Source: Apostichopus parvimensis
Taxonomy: Eukaryota > Echinodermata > Holothuroidea > Aspidochirotida > Stichopodidae
DNA length: 64,000 bases
Reading direction: 5' to 3'
Assembly (NCBI GenBank): GCA_000934455.1
Contig: KN887939.1
Coordinates: 38,074-102,073 of the forward strand
Both the position numbers and the translations under genes were made by a program. The notes below the pieces were generated by a model. It ran no database searches, was not told the origin of the DNA, and worked only from the letters and a program-made list of their open reading frames with translations. Of the stretch, positions 48,701-61,770 are shown piece by piece (the stretch's first letter is position 1; the number at the start of each line of letters is the position of its first letter).

Positions 48701-51700
48701 TTTTACATGGTTACAAAAGTAACATACAGACACACAATAACACAAAGTCTGCAAATAACATTAAAGAGCATGACCAACCAGAAATGCAGCAGCAAGTCCA
48801 GACTGTCAAAAGCATTTCTTGCGAAGCATTTGAGGAACGAGGAAAGGATCAGCAGAATGGAAAGACAACAGACACAGTTGATGATGTTGGTGCTGTCCTT
48901 ATAGATGGTCAAGCAGACGAGCAGAAGTGCAGTACCGGTACCTTACAGATCCATAACAGCTTGAAAGAGCATGAACAGCCAGAAAAGCACCAGCAAGTCC
49001 AACAGGACACTGAATCACTTCAGGAACGTGAAGAAGTAGAGCAGAATGCAACGGTAATACATACAGTTGATGATGCCAAAGATACAGATGGTCGATCAAA
49101 TGAGCAATCGTGCAGTACCGATATCTTACGGATACACGATAACAACAAATATACAAATCATATAGAAGAGCATGACCAGCCAGAAATGCACCGGCGAGTC
49201 CACCCTGACGAACAGATTTCTTGTGAATCATTCGAGGAACAAGAAATGGAGACGCCGGGAGAAACGTCAACCGACGCAGCTTTTGACATTGATGATGAAA
49301 TAATTTTCGATTGCACAACCGTTGAGCAAACATGCACAACGCAGACGAGTCCCACAACTGACACCAAATCATGCAGAGAGTATGAACAAATAGAGAGACC
49401 ACAAACACTGAAATCAAGTTCTTCGGAACAAACTGTTCCCAAGGAGCAAAGCAACACCGTTCCATCACCAGTTCCTGCAACGTTTGGGCTAACAGGTGTC
49501 CCTAAAGATATCATGCTGGATATCCCCAAGCTCTGTAGACAACTGAGTGGTGAGAGGAGAAGAGATAACAGTGTTGAATCATCAACATCCTCTGGCCTGG
49601 AGACTGGAGCATTCACAAACAGCTTAGACCAAAGAGAGTCTGCCTCACATCAGAATCTCTACCAAGTGACAGACCACCAAGAAGTCTCTGACCGTAAATT
49701 ACAAACAGCCAAAGAGGAAATAACAAGACTCAGAGAGTGGAATAAGGAAAATATGGAAGCCAAAACACTCCTTACATGTGAGCTTGAAAAATATGTTACA
49801 GACACTTCAAATCGTAACTTTGAGCATCACAGAGAAATGAGAGAAGAACGAAAGAAGGTGCAGAAGTTGGAAGAGAAAGTGATTGATCTAATGAGAGAGA
49901 TGAGAGAGCAGCAAACTCAAAACCAGCTCCAAATGAATACGATGAGATGTAGATACCACTACAATGAACGTGAGTTACGGAATGAACTGGCTGCTGCTGA
50001 TGAGAAGGTCGACAGAATGAAAATGAACCCTGAGCTGCAGAGAGATGAGACCATTCTGAACCTGAGAGCTGAAAATGAGGAATTGAAGAAAGCTACCGAA
50101 AGAATGAGGAAAGAATTTAACGTAGCAAAGGTAGAAGGGCTGGCTATGGAGATGGCCATTGAAGACTGGAAAAATGAGTACCAGAAGCTGACATCAACTG
50201 TCTCCACAATCAAAAAAGAAGCCAGGCAGGTCAAGGAGATGATGCAAATGAGGAAAGCGAGAGAACAGCCCAACGGCGACGGGAAGGTGCTCGACATTGA
50301 AACCGCTATAGAATCAGCCAAACGGGGCAAAGAGAATATAGAATGCAAGATCATGAAAGCGTTGAAAACGGGTTTGGATGCCATGACCGAAGAAAACCAG
50401 CAATTTAAGAAAGATATGATGGCTAAGGATGAGAAAAGGAAGCAGGAAATGACCATCCTGGAAGCACAGCTAAAGGAATCCAAGAAGTGTAACAAACAAC
50501 TCCAAGAAAAGCTAACTGATACCCAACGAGTTCTAAGAGACAGAGTGACAACAATTGAGTACAGGATGAAAAAAAGTACCGATTTGGAGAGCAAAGTCAT
50601 GAAACTGGCGAACAAACAAGATTTAATGGAATGCATGGCTCTTCAGAGGGACAGTAGAATAGAAGACTATGAGAGAGAACAGAAAGTACAACTCGGTAGA
50701 TTAGAAGATCAGTTGAAACTGGAAAGGACGTCCAATACAAAACTGAGGAAAGACAGAGACAACTTACTTCAACGAGTGGCTAAACTTGAAAGCCAGGAAA
50801 GACATGCAAACTTCATTGATGGTGACAATGGGAGAGGAATGCCAAGACCTTCGCATGAAATGCCAAAGTCAAAGGTAAGATTACAAACCTCAAGTCAGCA
50901 TGAATATGTGGAAATATTTCCATCCATTTACTTGATAGCTAATCAAGTCTCATTTACCACTTAGAAGCTAAATCAATGTCAAATATAGAGCAACCTACAA
51001 CACTTGAAGAAAATTATCATAAATTGAGTCTTGAACATGGCAAACATTAAATTGTATTCTGATACTAGAACTTAATATTGTACAAACAGTCCTTACTGTC
51101 TAACTTAAATGACTTCTATATGTGAATGTAGTCAGCTCAGAGGTAACTGAAGGTAGAATTGTCCTAAAATGTATTTTAAGGAAGCTGGAGTCACCTTATT
51201 AAAGACTTCACAAAAGACAAGTTTCCTTCACGCCAATCCGTATGTTAAGTGATTTGTCTTTTATGATGAATGTACCATTGATTTCAATGAAGGGCGCACT
51301 GCTTCTGTAATGAAATGTTTAAATTTGACGTCTATAATTATTCGACAATACGGTTGTAGTAACATTGACCTTTAAACCTGTCATTCTTCAGAGCTGCTTA
51401 AGAGACCAAGAGATGGAGGTCAAAATGCTTCCACAAAAGTTAGAAGAATCTAATCAAAAGCTGCAAGACAAGACAAAATGTGACGAAGGAAGAGACGCTC
51501 GTATCAGTGCTCTAGAATGTGGCATGTCACAGCTTCTTCAAGGAACAACTGAAAAGAAGACATTTGGTAAGCAACTGTAATGAAATTAACTTATTTAAAG
51601 ATGATTAACGAATTAATAGCTCTAATGGGATTGGCAACAATGTCTATGACCTGTGTTTTACATTTATCCAGTAGAGTAGCTTGAGATTGTGGGAAGGGTA

Positions 51701-54700
51701 AGGAGGGGGACCAGATGGAGTTGTCAATTACACCATTCCTGATACCATTGCCATCAAAACAAATTATCACAAAATTCCTGCCAGTCTTGTTGGTCTACAT
51801 TATGATATTGGGCCACAATCTTAAGATATGCTTGTTTCACTAGTATATTCACAGCTTTTACTAATTCACATGTTTTAGTTTAAAACAAAGTTAATATTGG
51901 TGTGAGCACATTACTTTCTTATTATTACTCTACGCCAGCAGGCTTTCCAACTCAACCAGGCCCTAAGGAGGCTCTACTAATGCAACTGCAAAGGAACAAT
52001 GAAGACAGAGCTGTTATAGAGCAAGAACTCCAGATTCTCTTAAATATACAAGAACATGAGGCAGAGGCCAGTATGATGAAGGAAGACATGTGAGTCATCA
52101 CACTATTATAGTATGAGTATAGAACGACAGCAAGCAAGCAAAAGTTTATTTTTAAGCTGAAATTGTGAAGCCCCAACTTAAGTAAAGAAATGCCTCTTTG
52201 ATACTTTGGAAACTTTTCCTATGCTAGTTCCACTAGCTGGCCGTTGGTACAAGTGTAGTGAAAGATCAGAGGATGTTAAATCTGACATCAAATGCTGTTG
52301 CACAAGAAGTGCCATGCAAAGTTGCACAAGAAGTGCTGAGCAATATGTGCATCTTATTGTGACTGCTGTTGTTGTTACTGCTGTTATTATCTTTTAATTT
52401 AATTAATTAATTAATTTTAATAAATTTAATTTCACATAATTACTAACATTATTTACTAGGCACTTAAGTATATTACTAAATCACTCTTATTCTGCCTAAC
52501 TAGTAATAGATTGTAATTGAACTAAATTGCACTCAGGTCATGTTGTTGGCCATCAAATATAATGGGTATAAAAAATATACAACCAAAGATAGTAAGGAAA
52601 CTGATCAACTTTGTTTTCTACAGCTTGGCCATGTCAGGATATATGACGAGAGAGTTCTACCCTGTCTGCTTCTTTTAACTCACTGGGCCTGTTTGTGCCT
52701 CATTTTTTTTAATTCTGGTTGTTCTATGAATCAGTCTCAAGTTTGCCCCAAGTTAAAAGAGCAGCTAAATATTTTTAACAGATATTCATATCTACATAGA
52801 CTTAGCATTTTACTGTATTATTATTATGCCAGGATCAACTGTCTGAAGAACCAGGTTGGAGTCCTTCAGTATAACCTAATGACTAACGACGAAGAACTCT
52901 ATGCAACTAAACTCCTAGCTGTACAGCAGTCTAGGACGATTGAAGATCTCAGAACTAGTAACCAAGTCAACCAAGAAAGAACAGACAGTATGGATGACGG
53001 TGAACAAGTTGCGGTAAGATGAGAATTAGACATGCATAGTTTTCTTCCCACTCTTTGCTTATAATTTGAAGAGAAATTAGGTCTTAATTCCAACCAACTC
53101 AGACATATTTATAGTCTCAAAGTATCAAAGCTGGTATATGCTTTCATCTCCTCTGAGAAACATTTCCCATTTTTTTTAAAACAGGCAAATGAGTGGCAAA
53201 CCTCTGAGGCCAAGGAGAATGATACATCTATGTTTTTTATTTTATTAACCTTTGAATGTTTCCATGGAGACTAACGCTGGTGTGTTTAAAATTTGTGCAC
53301 TTGCATTGTACTTGCTCGCAGATGCAGCCCTGAATTAACCTGCCCAATGTGTCAAAACAAAACAAGGTCATGAAGTAATTCATGTTGCCAAAAAGGGTGC
53401 AAGTTAAGCACCAAATAGTTTTAGTAATTTAAATATTTTATTACTTCACAAAAGGTTGAACAATGGATTCAATTTGTAACATCTTTCTTTTATGTCATCG
53501 TAACACAGAGCAAGATCATGGCAGAGAGACTTTGCGATTTCAATAAAGAGTGGCAACAGAAGGAAGAACAGCTTGTAAATGAGTTTGCATCAGAAAAGTA
53601 AGCTATAAAAAAGATTGTACTTCTTACTTTACTATTGTCTAGTTGTACGCTATCTGTGGTTTACTCATCATTTTTTGATGGTCAATCAGTGGAGTATTAA
53701 ACTCTCCAGTAGTTGTCTGTTTGCATCACAATACCTCTTGCTCTAAAGACACTCTTACACACAGCAGTACGTCGTTAGTTTGTGTTTGTTTCACTAGTAT
53801 CGAAGCAAATATTTAGAGGCACTATAAAGAGAGGGAAACAGAATATTTGCTTGATGGCACCGAATTCATTGGAAATTCTCTCAAAAATTGTGACTACCAT
53901 GGAAACAGTTATGCTCCAAGATATTCTGAAAGCATGCTGTGATATCTAACACATTGTGAAGTTTTTATACTTGGAGGTCTTTCTACATTGCTTAAAAAGC
54001 CTGACAATCATTTGAAAATATATCAAAGTTTAGGCCAAGTCCTTCAATACTTCCATAAATTTAACGTCAACGATTAAGAATTTCATCAACGAACACCCAG
54101 AGTTAAGTATTTCATGAAAAGACCATCATAGTTTCATATCAATTAGTGTAGTTTTCAGGGGTTCACCTGACTGGGTCAGACCTCATTATACTGTCTGCTG
54201 AATTAACACATCACATGTATAAGAAGAAAATAAAACAGGATTGAAGCTTAAAAATTAAAACATAATTATTGTACCATTCAATCCAAATATCTCGTACGAT
54301 CATGCAATGTAGTAGGATCAATCTGCTTTACATAATATTCTTTTTATCAACACAAACAATTCACAATTAAAATGTTTACACACATGAAATAAATCTTTGA
54401 TGGACAATATGATCCACAACCTATGAATTTCATAAGCAGTGTACACTTTTCCTGTTGATCTTGCAGGAAACTAATGGAGGAACAGATTTCTACCCTAAAA
54501 CAGGAAGTTCAGAATCAACAGAGACAAAACAAAAGGTAAATTAACATGTTGTGTCATGTATGCAGAAATCAGTTATTTTATGACATCATGTGTCTTCTGG
54601 TTCATATTCAAGGGGCCAAATGAAAATTTTGATTAAGGAGGGGATTTGGCCCCTAGGGTCATTTGGAGCATACTACCATGTCAGTTAATATTTTAGGTGC

Positions 54701-55461
54701 ATTCTAAGGCATTTGTAGACTTTAAATCTATATTAAAGTCTGCACCTACAGCTGTGCCAATAAATACTTTCAGTTTCATGTAAGGTTGAAAATGGTGTCG
54801 ACCTTTAGCCCCCCCCCCCCCCCAACACACTTCCCACTGGATCTATGCTAGTTTTAGATATGATAGTAGATATGAATTTGGTTGACTTTGATGTTTATTT
54901 ATGCATGGTCTGAACTTCAACCCACCCTGGTGATGACCTAACACATGCCAGTCTACTAAATCGTTCTTATGTAAGGGAAAGGAAAATGATATTGAACAAA
55001 CTAGGTCCTGTATGATCAACACTCAACAGTAGTAATTGTGTTGTCTAATTTCTCTGTCTATCTGGGGCAATAAATCTTGTACTTTAATCAGATCCTGGAA
55101 AACTTTACATTTTTTTCTCCCCCACTTCTACTTACCAAGCTCATGCAGTGGATCTTCCAGTCTCCCTGTAAACGATATTGTCCATCACGAACAGCGACAA
55201 AGTCACCGACAGACCGAGCCAAGATGGAGAGACACCGTGGATAGAGTGAATAGGCGAAAGAAAAGCCGACATCATAGAAACAGAGATCAGCCTAAAAGCG
55301 AAAAAACAGAAGAACAGATGAACCAAGACGAGAACTCACTGACGTTTTATGAATTACGACCAGAAAAGTTGGATTGTTTGCCTGACATGTACTTCAACGC
55401 TAGCAGATCAGACTACGCTAAATTGCCAAGATCCAACATTGACCCACACAGCCGACCTTAA
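42795..55461 (+). CDS. Unrecognised giant acidic coiled-coil protein (about 2,343 aa), copy A
   Basis: Coding exons: 42795-42807 (inside exon 42769-42807), 44831-50874, 51392-51566, 51942-52089, 52833-53013, 53509-53597, 54467-54535 and 55149-55461. All have AG/GT borders, all phases match, and the reading frame stays open to TAA. The start MDKRG joins SKSGNATLQMRRM; the ATG upstream in the giant exon lies in intron sequence before a polypyrimidine tract and was rejected. There is a lysine-rich cluster (KKKTKKKMKKSKK, about residue 138), then a long Ser/Asp/Glu-rich, probably disordered region with three sets of internal repeats (about 359-480, 679-838, 1300-1528). A long heptad-rich coiled coil runs from about 1625 to about 2240. 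The tail is basic, then ends FYELRPEKLDCLPDMYF...HSRP. No enzyme motif, signal peptide or membrane segment was seen. A scaffold, cytoskeletal or centrosomal role is a guess from architecture only. The family is not recognised. Confidence 0.82.
43923..44217. repeat. hAT-MITE-like dispersed repeat in intron 2
   Basis: It begins CAGTGGCGTATGCATAGG and ends in AATCCTAGATCTGCCTCTG, whose inverse (CAGAGGCAGATCTAGGATT) loosely matches the start. The GGCAGATCYAGGATTCT end also occurs at about 12938 and, inverted, at about 15600 in VPS37A introns. Copy B has the same sequence (63085-63375). No clear target duplication was found. Confidence 0.4.
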
Positions 55462-55525
55462 ACTGAATTGCCGACCTTAAACTGAATTGCCGACCTTAAA
55501 CTGAATTGCCAACCTTGAACTCTTT
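55451..55525 (+). repeat. 19-bp tandem repeat spanning the stop codon
   Basis: GCCGACCTTAAACTGAATT is repeated at 55451, 55470 and 55489, with a diverged partial unit at 55508. The TAA stop (55459-55461) is part of the first unit, so each unit carries a copy of the stop context into the 3' UTR. Confidence 0.9.
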
Positions 55526-56109
55526 TACAACTTTTTCTTTCACTTTATATGAAAAATTTTAAGAATATATTTATAAAAGTTACATTAAAAATGAAATATT
55601 GAAAGCTGTATAAAATGATATTTGAAAATTGAAAATGAACAGCAGATAAACTTAATATTGAAATGCCAAAAATGCTAAAAAGTTAAAACTATGCAATAAT
55701 AAAATGAAAAAGTTTAAAATACAAGTCCTTTTACACTATTTATTTACTCTTTTTAAGTGATTCCTTTTGCAACTAGTTAAAATATAATTTGAGGAGAATG
55801 AATGAAATCAACTATAATAAATAAAGTTTCTATAACTCCCTGGTATTTCAAAATTGGGAGTTGTGACCCTTTATCGAGTCCCCAAGATCTTTTGGACTGT
55901 CCCAAGAAATAGCTGATATTTGTGAGCAAAAGGTGGAACATAATTTAAAAACAATTAAAAACTTACAAAATTACACCATCTTGTTACTAAGCACCCTGAA
56001 TAATACAAACTTTTTTCAAAGGGAGGGAGGGAGATACCTCCTCCAGGGCTGTAAACCTCTTCCCAAGGCCACCACATTCACAACTGGAAGGTTCATGAAG
56101 AGGATCAGA
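55462..56109 (+). other. 3' UTR / end of copy A unit
   Basis: AT-rich sequence with AATAAA hexamers at about 55700 and 55820, either of which could be the polyadenylation signal of the coiled-coil gene. No other feature was recognised before the duplication junction. Confidence 0.5.
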
Positions 56110-56559
56110 GGAAAGGTAAAGATGTCTTAAAAGTTCATTGCGAATGGAAGACAATAATATTAACAATGGATTGAAACAACGTTATCAAGGTTTGAGAATA
56201 CAACACAATACTAGTCTACAGAGGCAAGTTTTACCGATACAAATCTGTCCTACAAAGTTAAAATTTTGTATTTCAAGTAAATAAGTTTAAAAGAAAAGTT
56301 GATTTACGTTTGAACTTAGGGGTATTACCTGATAATCTCTACAACCAGAAAATCTATCCATAAATAGAGGTTTAAATGAAATGACTAGTTTAATCTCTAA
56401 GGGATCTGGCATTACAGATTCCTTCTTGAGATCTATATTGCGTTAACAAGCTGCCAATCACAATTTGACTTTGACCTCCACTAAATGCAATACATTTCAT
56501 GTGCCAAGTATGAGATTCATCATATCTACATAGTTGTTAAATTTTAACCTCCTTTGACC

Positions 56560-57300
56560 TAAAAACCATGTTTGGCAGAAAAACAAGAGGTACCTTATTC
56601 TTAATCCTCACAATGTGGACAAAAGAAAGGTGTAGCCCCACATGTGCCTTCTGTTGTTTCCATGACATAGCTGTAGGTAGGTTCAGTGACCACATTTGCA
56701 TTCATCCAAGTCAACAAACTCTCACATTTCACCTCCATGATCCTCTCGATGCTGGTGGTGAAAATCATTGGCAAACGCAATAAACTTAAGCATCACACTA
56801 AGACAAAGCTTTTCAAATTTTCAAAGAGTTGTTAATGCCCTCTTCATTGATCTTATGTGTTGGCCAGGTTTTCAGACCATACCGCTTGCATTGTCAAGAG
56901 AGTTTCTTTACTGTTCACTCCAAGAAAAATTGCAGTTGTGATAGCCGTTTCAAAACTTGTGATCTTGAGATGGAACACCCCAGTTTGGAGACATAACCTC
57001 TACTTCTCTTTGGGGGGAATTAATGACAGTCATCTGCAAGGGCTGATCAAACTTCCTTTTTATTTCCGTGAATTTTTCTTTTAGGTGCTCTCTCTGGTAC
57101 TCTCAGAAACTTGGCTGTTTTTATTTGGACCATTTCTTTTTCTTGACAAATTTGACAGCCCTTCATTATATTTTGCTTCTCATTATATTGCAAATGATGT
57201 CCTGTATTCAAGAAACAAAATAGAAACACAAACAAAAAACTTGATATATCTGGTTCCACCTGGCATGTATTTACTGGTAGAGTGGAAAGAAGATGCTACT
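56560..57300 (-). pseudogene. Possible decayed zinc-finger sequence, copy B
   Basis: This is the counterpart of 36050-36800. It keeps the same scattered minus-strand Cys/His pieces (KGCQICQEKEM; HHLQYNEKQN) and includes a stretch at about 57000-57090 not present in copy A. It is weak for the same reasons. Confidence 0.25.
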
Positions 57301-59754
57301 ACTGATCATAAAACTGGACACATTTCAGCTAATTTCGAATTAATGACTAGCTCTGCAAGTAGAAATTTTCAAAGTTGAACCCCAGTTAGAAGGTGCATTG
57401 ACATTCCATTTAGGCTAGCATTGTGTATAGCCAATAGCTTACCACACCTCATACACAGTACATTTCTTTCAGTTGTCAGAGAAAAATCAAATTTGAACTA
57501 CAAGACATATAAATAAGTATAAAATAACATAACATAATTCTGCAAGAACAAGAAACTTTTCCATTTTTGTAGCCACAGGAGCTCAGAATATTGCCTGTGT
57601 CTGTATCGTTTTATGTATTTTTGTAAAATTCTTAGAGATTCAGATAAATTACAGAGTACAAAGTGGTCTGCAGAAAGAGAAAAATTGCAAGTTGAAACTC
57701 AAACATCGGTGACAAACCTGTGTGAGTTTTGCTTCTTTCTGAATGCCATTACAAGTCAAAGGGAAAAACAAAATGTACTATCTTGCATGCATATGTAACA
57801 CCACTGATGTTTGAGATCATTATTGGGAAATGATATTTTGTGTCATGTAAACTTACATGGAGACCAAAAAAATGACTGTAAATTAATGAATGTATAATAA
57901 AACTAAATTCTCAAAATGTTGCAACATTAAATAACCCGATCAACTGGTACAAAAAATCATCAATATTCTCAACTTATAATGCATTCTTAATCTATAACCT
58001 AAAGGCTGTCCTCATTAGCGATAGTATTGTCGATTTAAATAAAAAGTTAAGAATAATAAGCAATAACCCTGCAGTCCCCAATGCTAACAAATATCAAATC
58101 ACAGTTAATCCCTTATTTTGCAAAAACAACCAGCCCAGAATGGTACTAGCATCATAAGATTAAGAGTAACTAACCCCTGTTCATCTATGGTAACATGAAC
58201 AATAAATGAAATGGAAAATGAAAGATGCATCAGATGATGCTCGTTATTAGTTGTAACCTTACTCAATTTAAAAGTAAAAACTACTTAACGCTCATTTTAT
58301 GTTTGTAACCTTACTAAATTTTAAAGTAGATACTACTTAAATATTTATAACGCTACAGTTGAGGGGCAAGCTAACCTAACATAGCCCCAGTTTTAAACAT
58401 ATAGGTTACTAGAACCTAGTTTGGCCCTCCTGTTATAATACATACATACAATATTCATAGCATTACACACCAAGAAATAGCAGAAAAAGGACAAACAAAA
58501 AGTAACAACAGAAACAATTTTATTCCTAACCAATTCATAGGCCTAGGCTAACTGGTTCTGTTCTACTTGTTAGTTGGTATAACACAATGATCCCACCCTC
58601 ACACTAGTAGTAGTCACAGAATGAACAAGTTCATTTCCTCTGTATAAGACTTTAAGAATATGAGGCTCGATTAAGCCATTTATGTTTATTCTATGTTGAA
58701 TGCAAGTTTTAATCTAGCCTAGGCCTATCCAAACAAATGAAATTTATAGAGTCAAACAGAGAAACATCAATTTTGTATTTTCTAGCATTTTCATGAAAAT
58801 ATTTAGGCCTAGGCTACCCTTCTAGACGTACATCAAATTTTAACGCATGCATGAATTTAGAGAAATTTCACTTGCTTAGTAACACTAACAGTTCTACTAC
58901 TAGGCTACTGATGATAGATGATCAACATTGTCAGAATAACCTACCTAGGCCTATGCCTACTACATTGGCTAGTTGAAGGATAAATCTAATCATAAAGCAA
59001 AATCAGTGGGATTGTCATTACAGTTAACCTTTAATTTTAAAGTACAGTTGTGCTCTTACTTCTTAGCATCTTGATATTATCGTAGGCATGTGGGGTAGTA
59101 GCATTACATAGGATACCACAACTTACAAATAAAACTTACAAGCCTACAATTTGCAAAGACATCCTGCAAAGTGGAAAACAGAAATAAGGCCTAGCCTAGT
59201 AATAAAAGTAACAGCCTTATGAAATTGGTGGGAAAATGTGCCATTTGAAAATGTTTTGATGCAAATCTAATCTTAGAACTTTCATTCTCAATCCCATGGC
59301 CTTGTTTTAAGTTAAGCTGTTTGAGTAGGCCTAGGCTTTTGTCAGTTTGATTTGACTAAGCCTAGGCCTATGTTTACTATTTAAAGAATCTCATCTTTAG
59401 TAATGTAAACAGGCTACTACCCTATTGCCTATGTCAATTGGAGTGATCGACTCAACATTGTACTGCCACCTGCTACTTTAATTACTTAGTATTAACGTTA
59501 GGCGAAAGGGATAGTCGAACAAAAAGCATAACGTTAGGCAAAGTCCAATGGTAGGCAAGGCCTAACGTGCATTCAACTAACCCGTGAGTTCAGTTAGAAG
59601 TTAAGAGTTGTTTAGCTTAAAAAGTAAAAATCAACTTAGCCTACGCTCATAAAAATCCATGCACAATTTCGGCCTCGCTACAAAGAATTCAGCAATCGGA
59701 GTGCGTAAACGCTGAGATACCATCGACCAACTTCCAGCATTTAAGTTTAACTTC

Positions 59755-60058
59755 AGGCCTAAGCCATGAGAACATTAGTTATAAAATTAGTGGACGCGCG
59801 AGTACAAATGTAACGCGTGCAACTGAGCGCGGTACCGCGGTACGGTCCTTATGCAAGTTTAGGTGGCAACGGTATACGTCACGATAAGAAATGATCACAT
59901 GACGCTTATATTGAATTTTGATTGGAAGAAAGTAGGAAGACGCACAGTACTTCTGTTGATGTTTCTGATGTCGTTTGACAACATATGTACACAAGGCGAA
60001 GCGGACCAGTTAAACTAAGTCACTTCACCACAGAGTGTTAAGGTCGGCGATATTTCAG
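59755..60058 (+). promoter_or_regulatory. Promoter and untranslated exon 1, copy B
   Basis: This matches 39780-40084 almost base for base, including the CpG-rich block, TACGTCACG and the exon end ATATTTCAG before GTAAGC. The RFX-half-site-like piece differs by one base (GTGGCAAC here, GTAGCAAC in copy A). Retention of promoter, exon end and donor suggests the second gene could be transcribed. Confidence 0.5.
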
Positions 60059-60846
60059 GTAAGCAATATGATGAATAACTTAACTAAAACAGAGAAATCA
60101 TATTTGGAAATATGATATTTGTGTAGGATTTTATTTGATTAGGCCTGTAGGGAGAAAACTTAGCCGCAAAAAATGTGCAGAAGCCTGGGAGAATGTAACT
60201 GTGTGGTGTCCTATTACAAAAGGTACAGTGCTACCTTAATAACAAATGAAGGTCACAAGTTTCTAATAATGTGAATATTTCCATGGAATAAATGCAACAA
60301 TGATTAATAAAAGTTGTTTAACAAGTATAGAATTATTTCTAAACACAGGGCAGGCTATGGTCACTTTGACCTTATTATATTTAAGTAGGCCATTGTAAAT
60401 TCTTTGACCTATTTTACATATAAATGGTATATTGACTGGTGAATATGAAGTTGGAATAGTTTAGTTGTTATATTTGCAATATGATAAGTGCAGAGAAGAC
60501 TGTGCAAGTCCTTGATTCTCACATATGAGAGAAAATAAATGCCACCTACCAGACAAACATGAAATGAGTTTATGCTCTCAAACATGTGAGTTCATGAATA
60601 TGAATAGACCCATGCTCCTCCCTCACCACACCCCCTTATACCATTAAGTCATTGTGTAGGAATGTTTCCTAGATGAGAGCAGGATGTTTGGTTTAACTAA
60701 AGGCATTAATTTCATTTTATAGTAGTTGGAAAATTGATCTCAGCATTCTTTTCACAGTTCTTGTTTTCAAGTAGCATGACAGTATCTAGTTCAAAGCACA
60801 ACACATTGACCATTACTCAGATTAGGAGACAGGCATGCATCTTACC

Positions 60847-60952
60847 ATACTATGACTTAAACCATTATTTTATACCTTTAAGTTCTGAGCTTCCCAGCAA
60901 TACTATGACTTATACCATTATTTTATACCTTTAAGTTCTGAGCTTCCCAGCA
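60847..60952 (+). repeat. 53-bp direct tandem duplication, copy B only
   Basis: Two adjacent nearly identical units starting ATACTATGACTT and ending TCCCAGCA. Copy A has a single diverged unit at about 41654-41710. Confidence 0.9.
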
Positions 60953-61282
60953 TTAAATTATCTGGTTATATAAAGTCACATAATTGATATAAATTTCAAA
61001 AATATAACTTATAATAAATGATTATAATCATGTATAAGCTTTCATTGTATGCATTAAATTAACCAACTGGTCACCAGGCCTGACAAGAGTATGGGGGGGG
61101 GGGGCATCAGGGGGTCATGAGCTGGGGACGTGGGGTCGATTGGGGCCTAGGAAAATAAGGGGGTGGCCTAGAAATAGAAGAGATAAAACAGTAATGTAGG
61201 AATTGCTCTTCTCAATTGGTGCAATTAGCTGTCAATTAGCTCCATCATGTAATATCAGCAATCATTTCTGCCAAACACAATC

Positions 61283-61770
61283 ATTAGACTGGATTTAGGC
61301 TACATATATACAATGAAAGTGATGTAGGCCTGAATAAGTGTTGATGGTTACACTGGGACATAGGCTACATATACACAATGAAAGTGACGTAGACCTGAAT
61401 TAGTGTTGATGTTGATTTACCAAAGATTGTTGTAGGCATGGAATAAGTGTTAACATTTAGACTGAACATACATTATAGGTGTTGACATTTAGACTGGAGA
61501 ACCATAATAAATGTTGATACTTCTAAACTGGACATATGCACATCAACAAAAAGGGTGTTGTCGACCAGGAAGAAGTGTTGATATTTCAGACTGGACATAC
61601 ATAATTAGTGTTGACGTTTAGAGTTGAGAACCATAACAAAGTGTTGATATTTATAGACTGGACACATGTACATCAACAAACATGGTGTTGTAGGCCTGGA
61701 ATAAGTGTCAATATTTTAGACTGGAGACAGGTACATTGACAACAAATGTGTTTGTATGCTTGGAATAGGT
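61283..61770. repeat. Degenerate minisatellite, copy B
   Basis: This is the counterpart of 42030-42545, with units around GTTGATATTTAGACTGG. It is missing the copy-A block containing TGGTCAAACAGAATGAGC and has other local rearrangements. Confidence 0.7.

Larger units (their letters stand above)
35526..56109 (+). repeat. Segmental tandem duplication, copy A (20,584-bp unit)
   Basis: The sequence starting GGAAAGGTAAAGATGTC at 35526 is repeated from 56110 to the right edge in the same order and orientation, with only scattered substitutions and indels. Sequence left of 35526 and left of 56110 is unrelated, which fixes the breakpoint to within a few bases. The unit spans the regulatory region, untranslated exon and whole body of the large coiled-coil gene. 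Confidence 0.93.

Noticed and set aside
49959-50636. Minus-strand open frame of 225 codons (and others at 48899-49616)
   Set aside because: It is antisense to the coiled-coil coding exon, where codon bias keeps the opposite strand open; there is no independent family resemblance.
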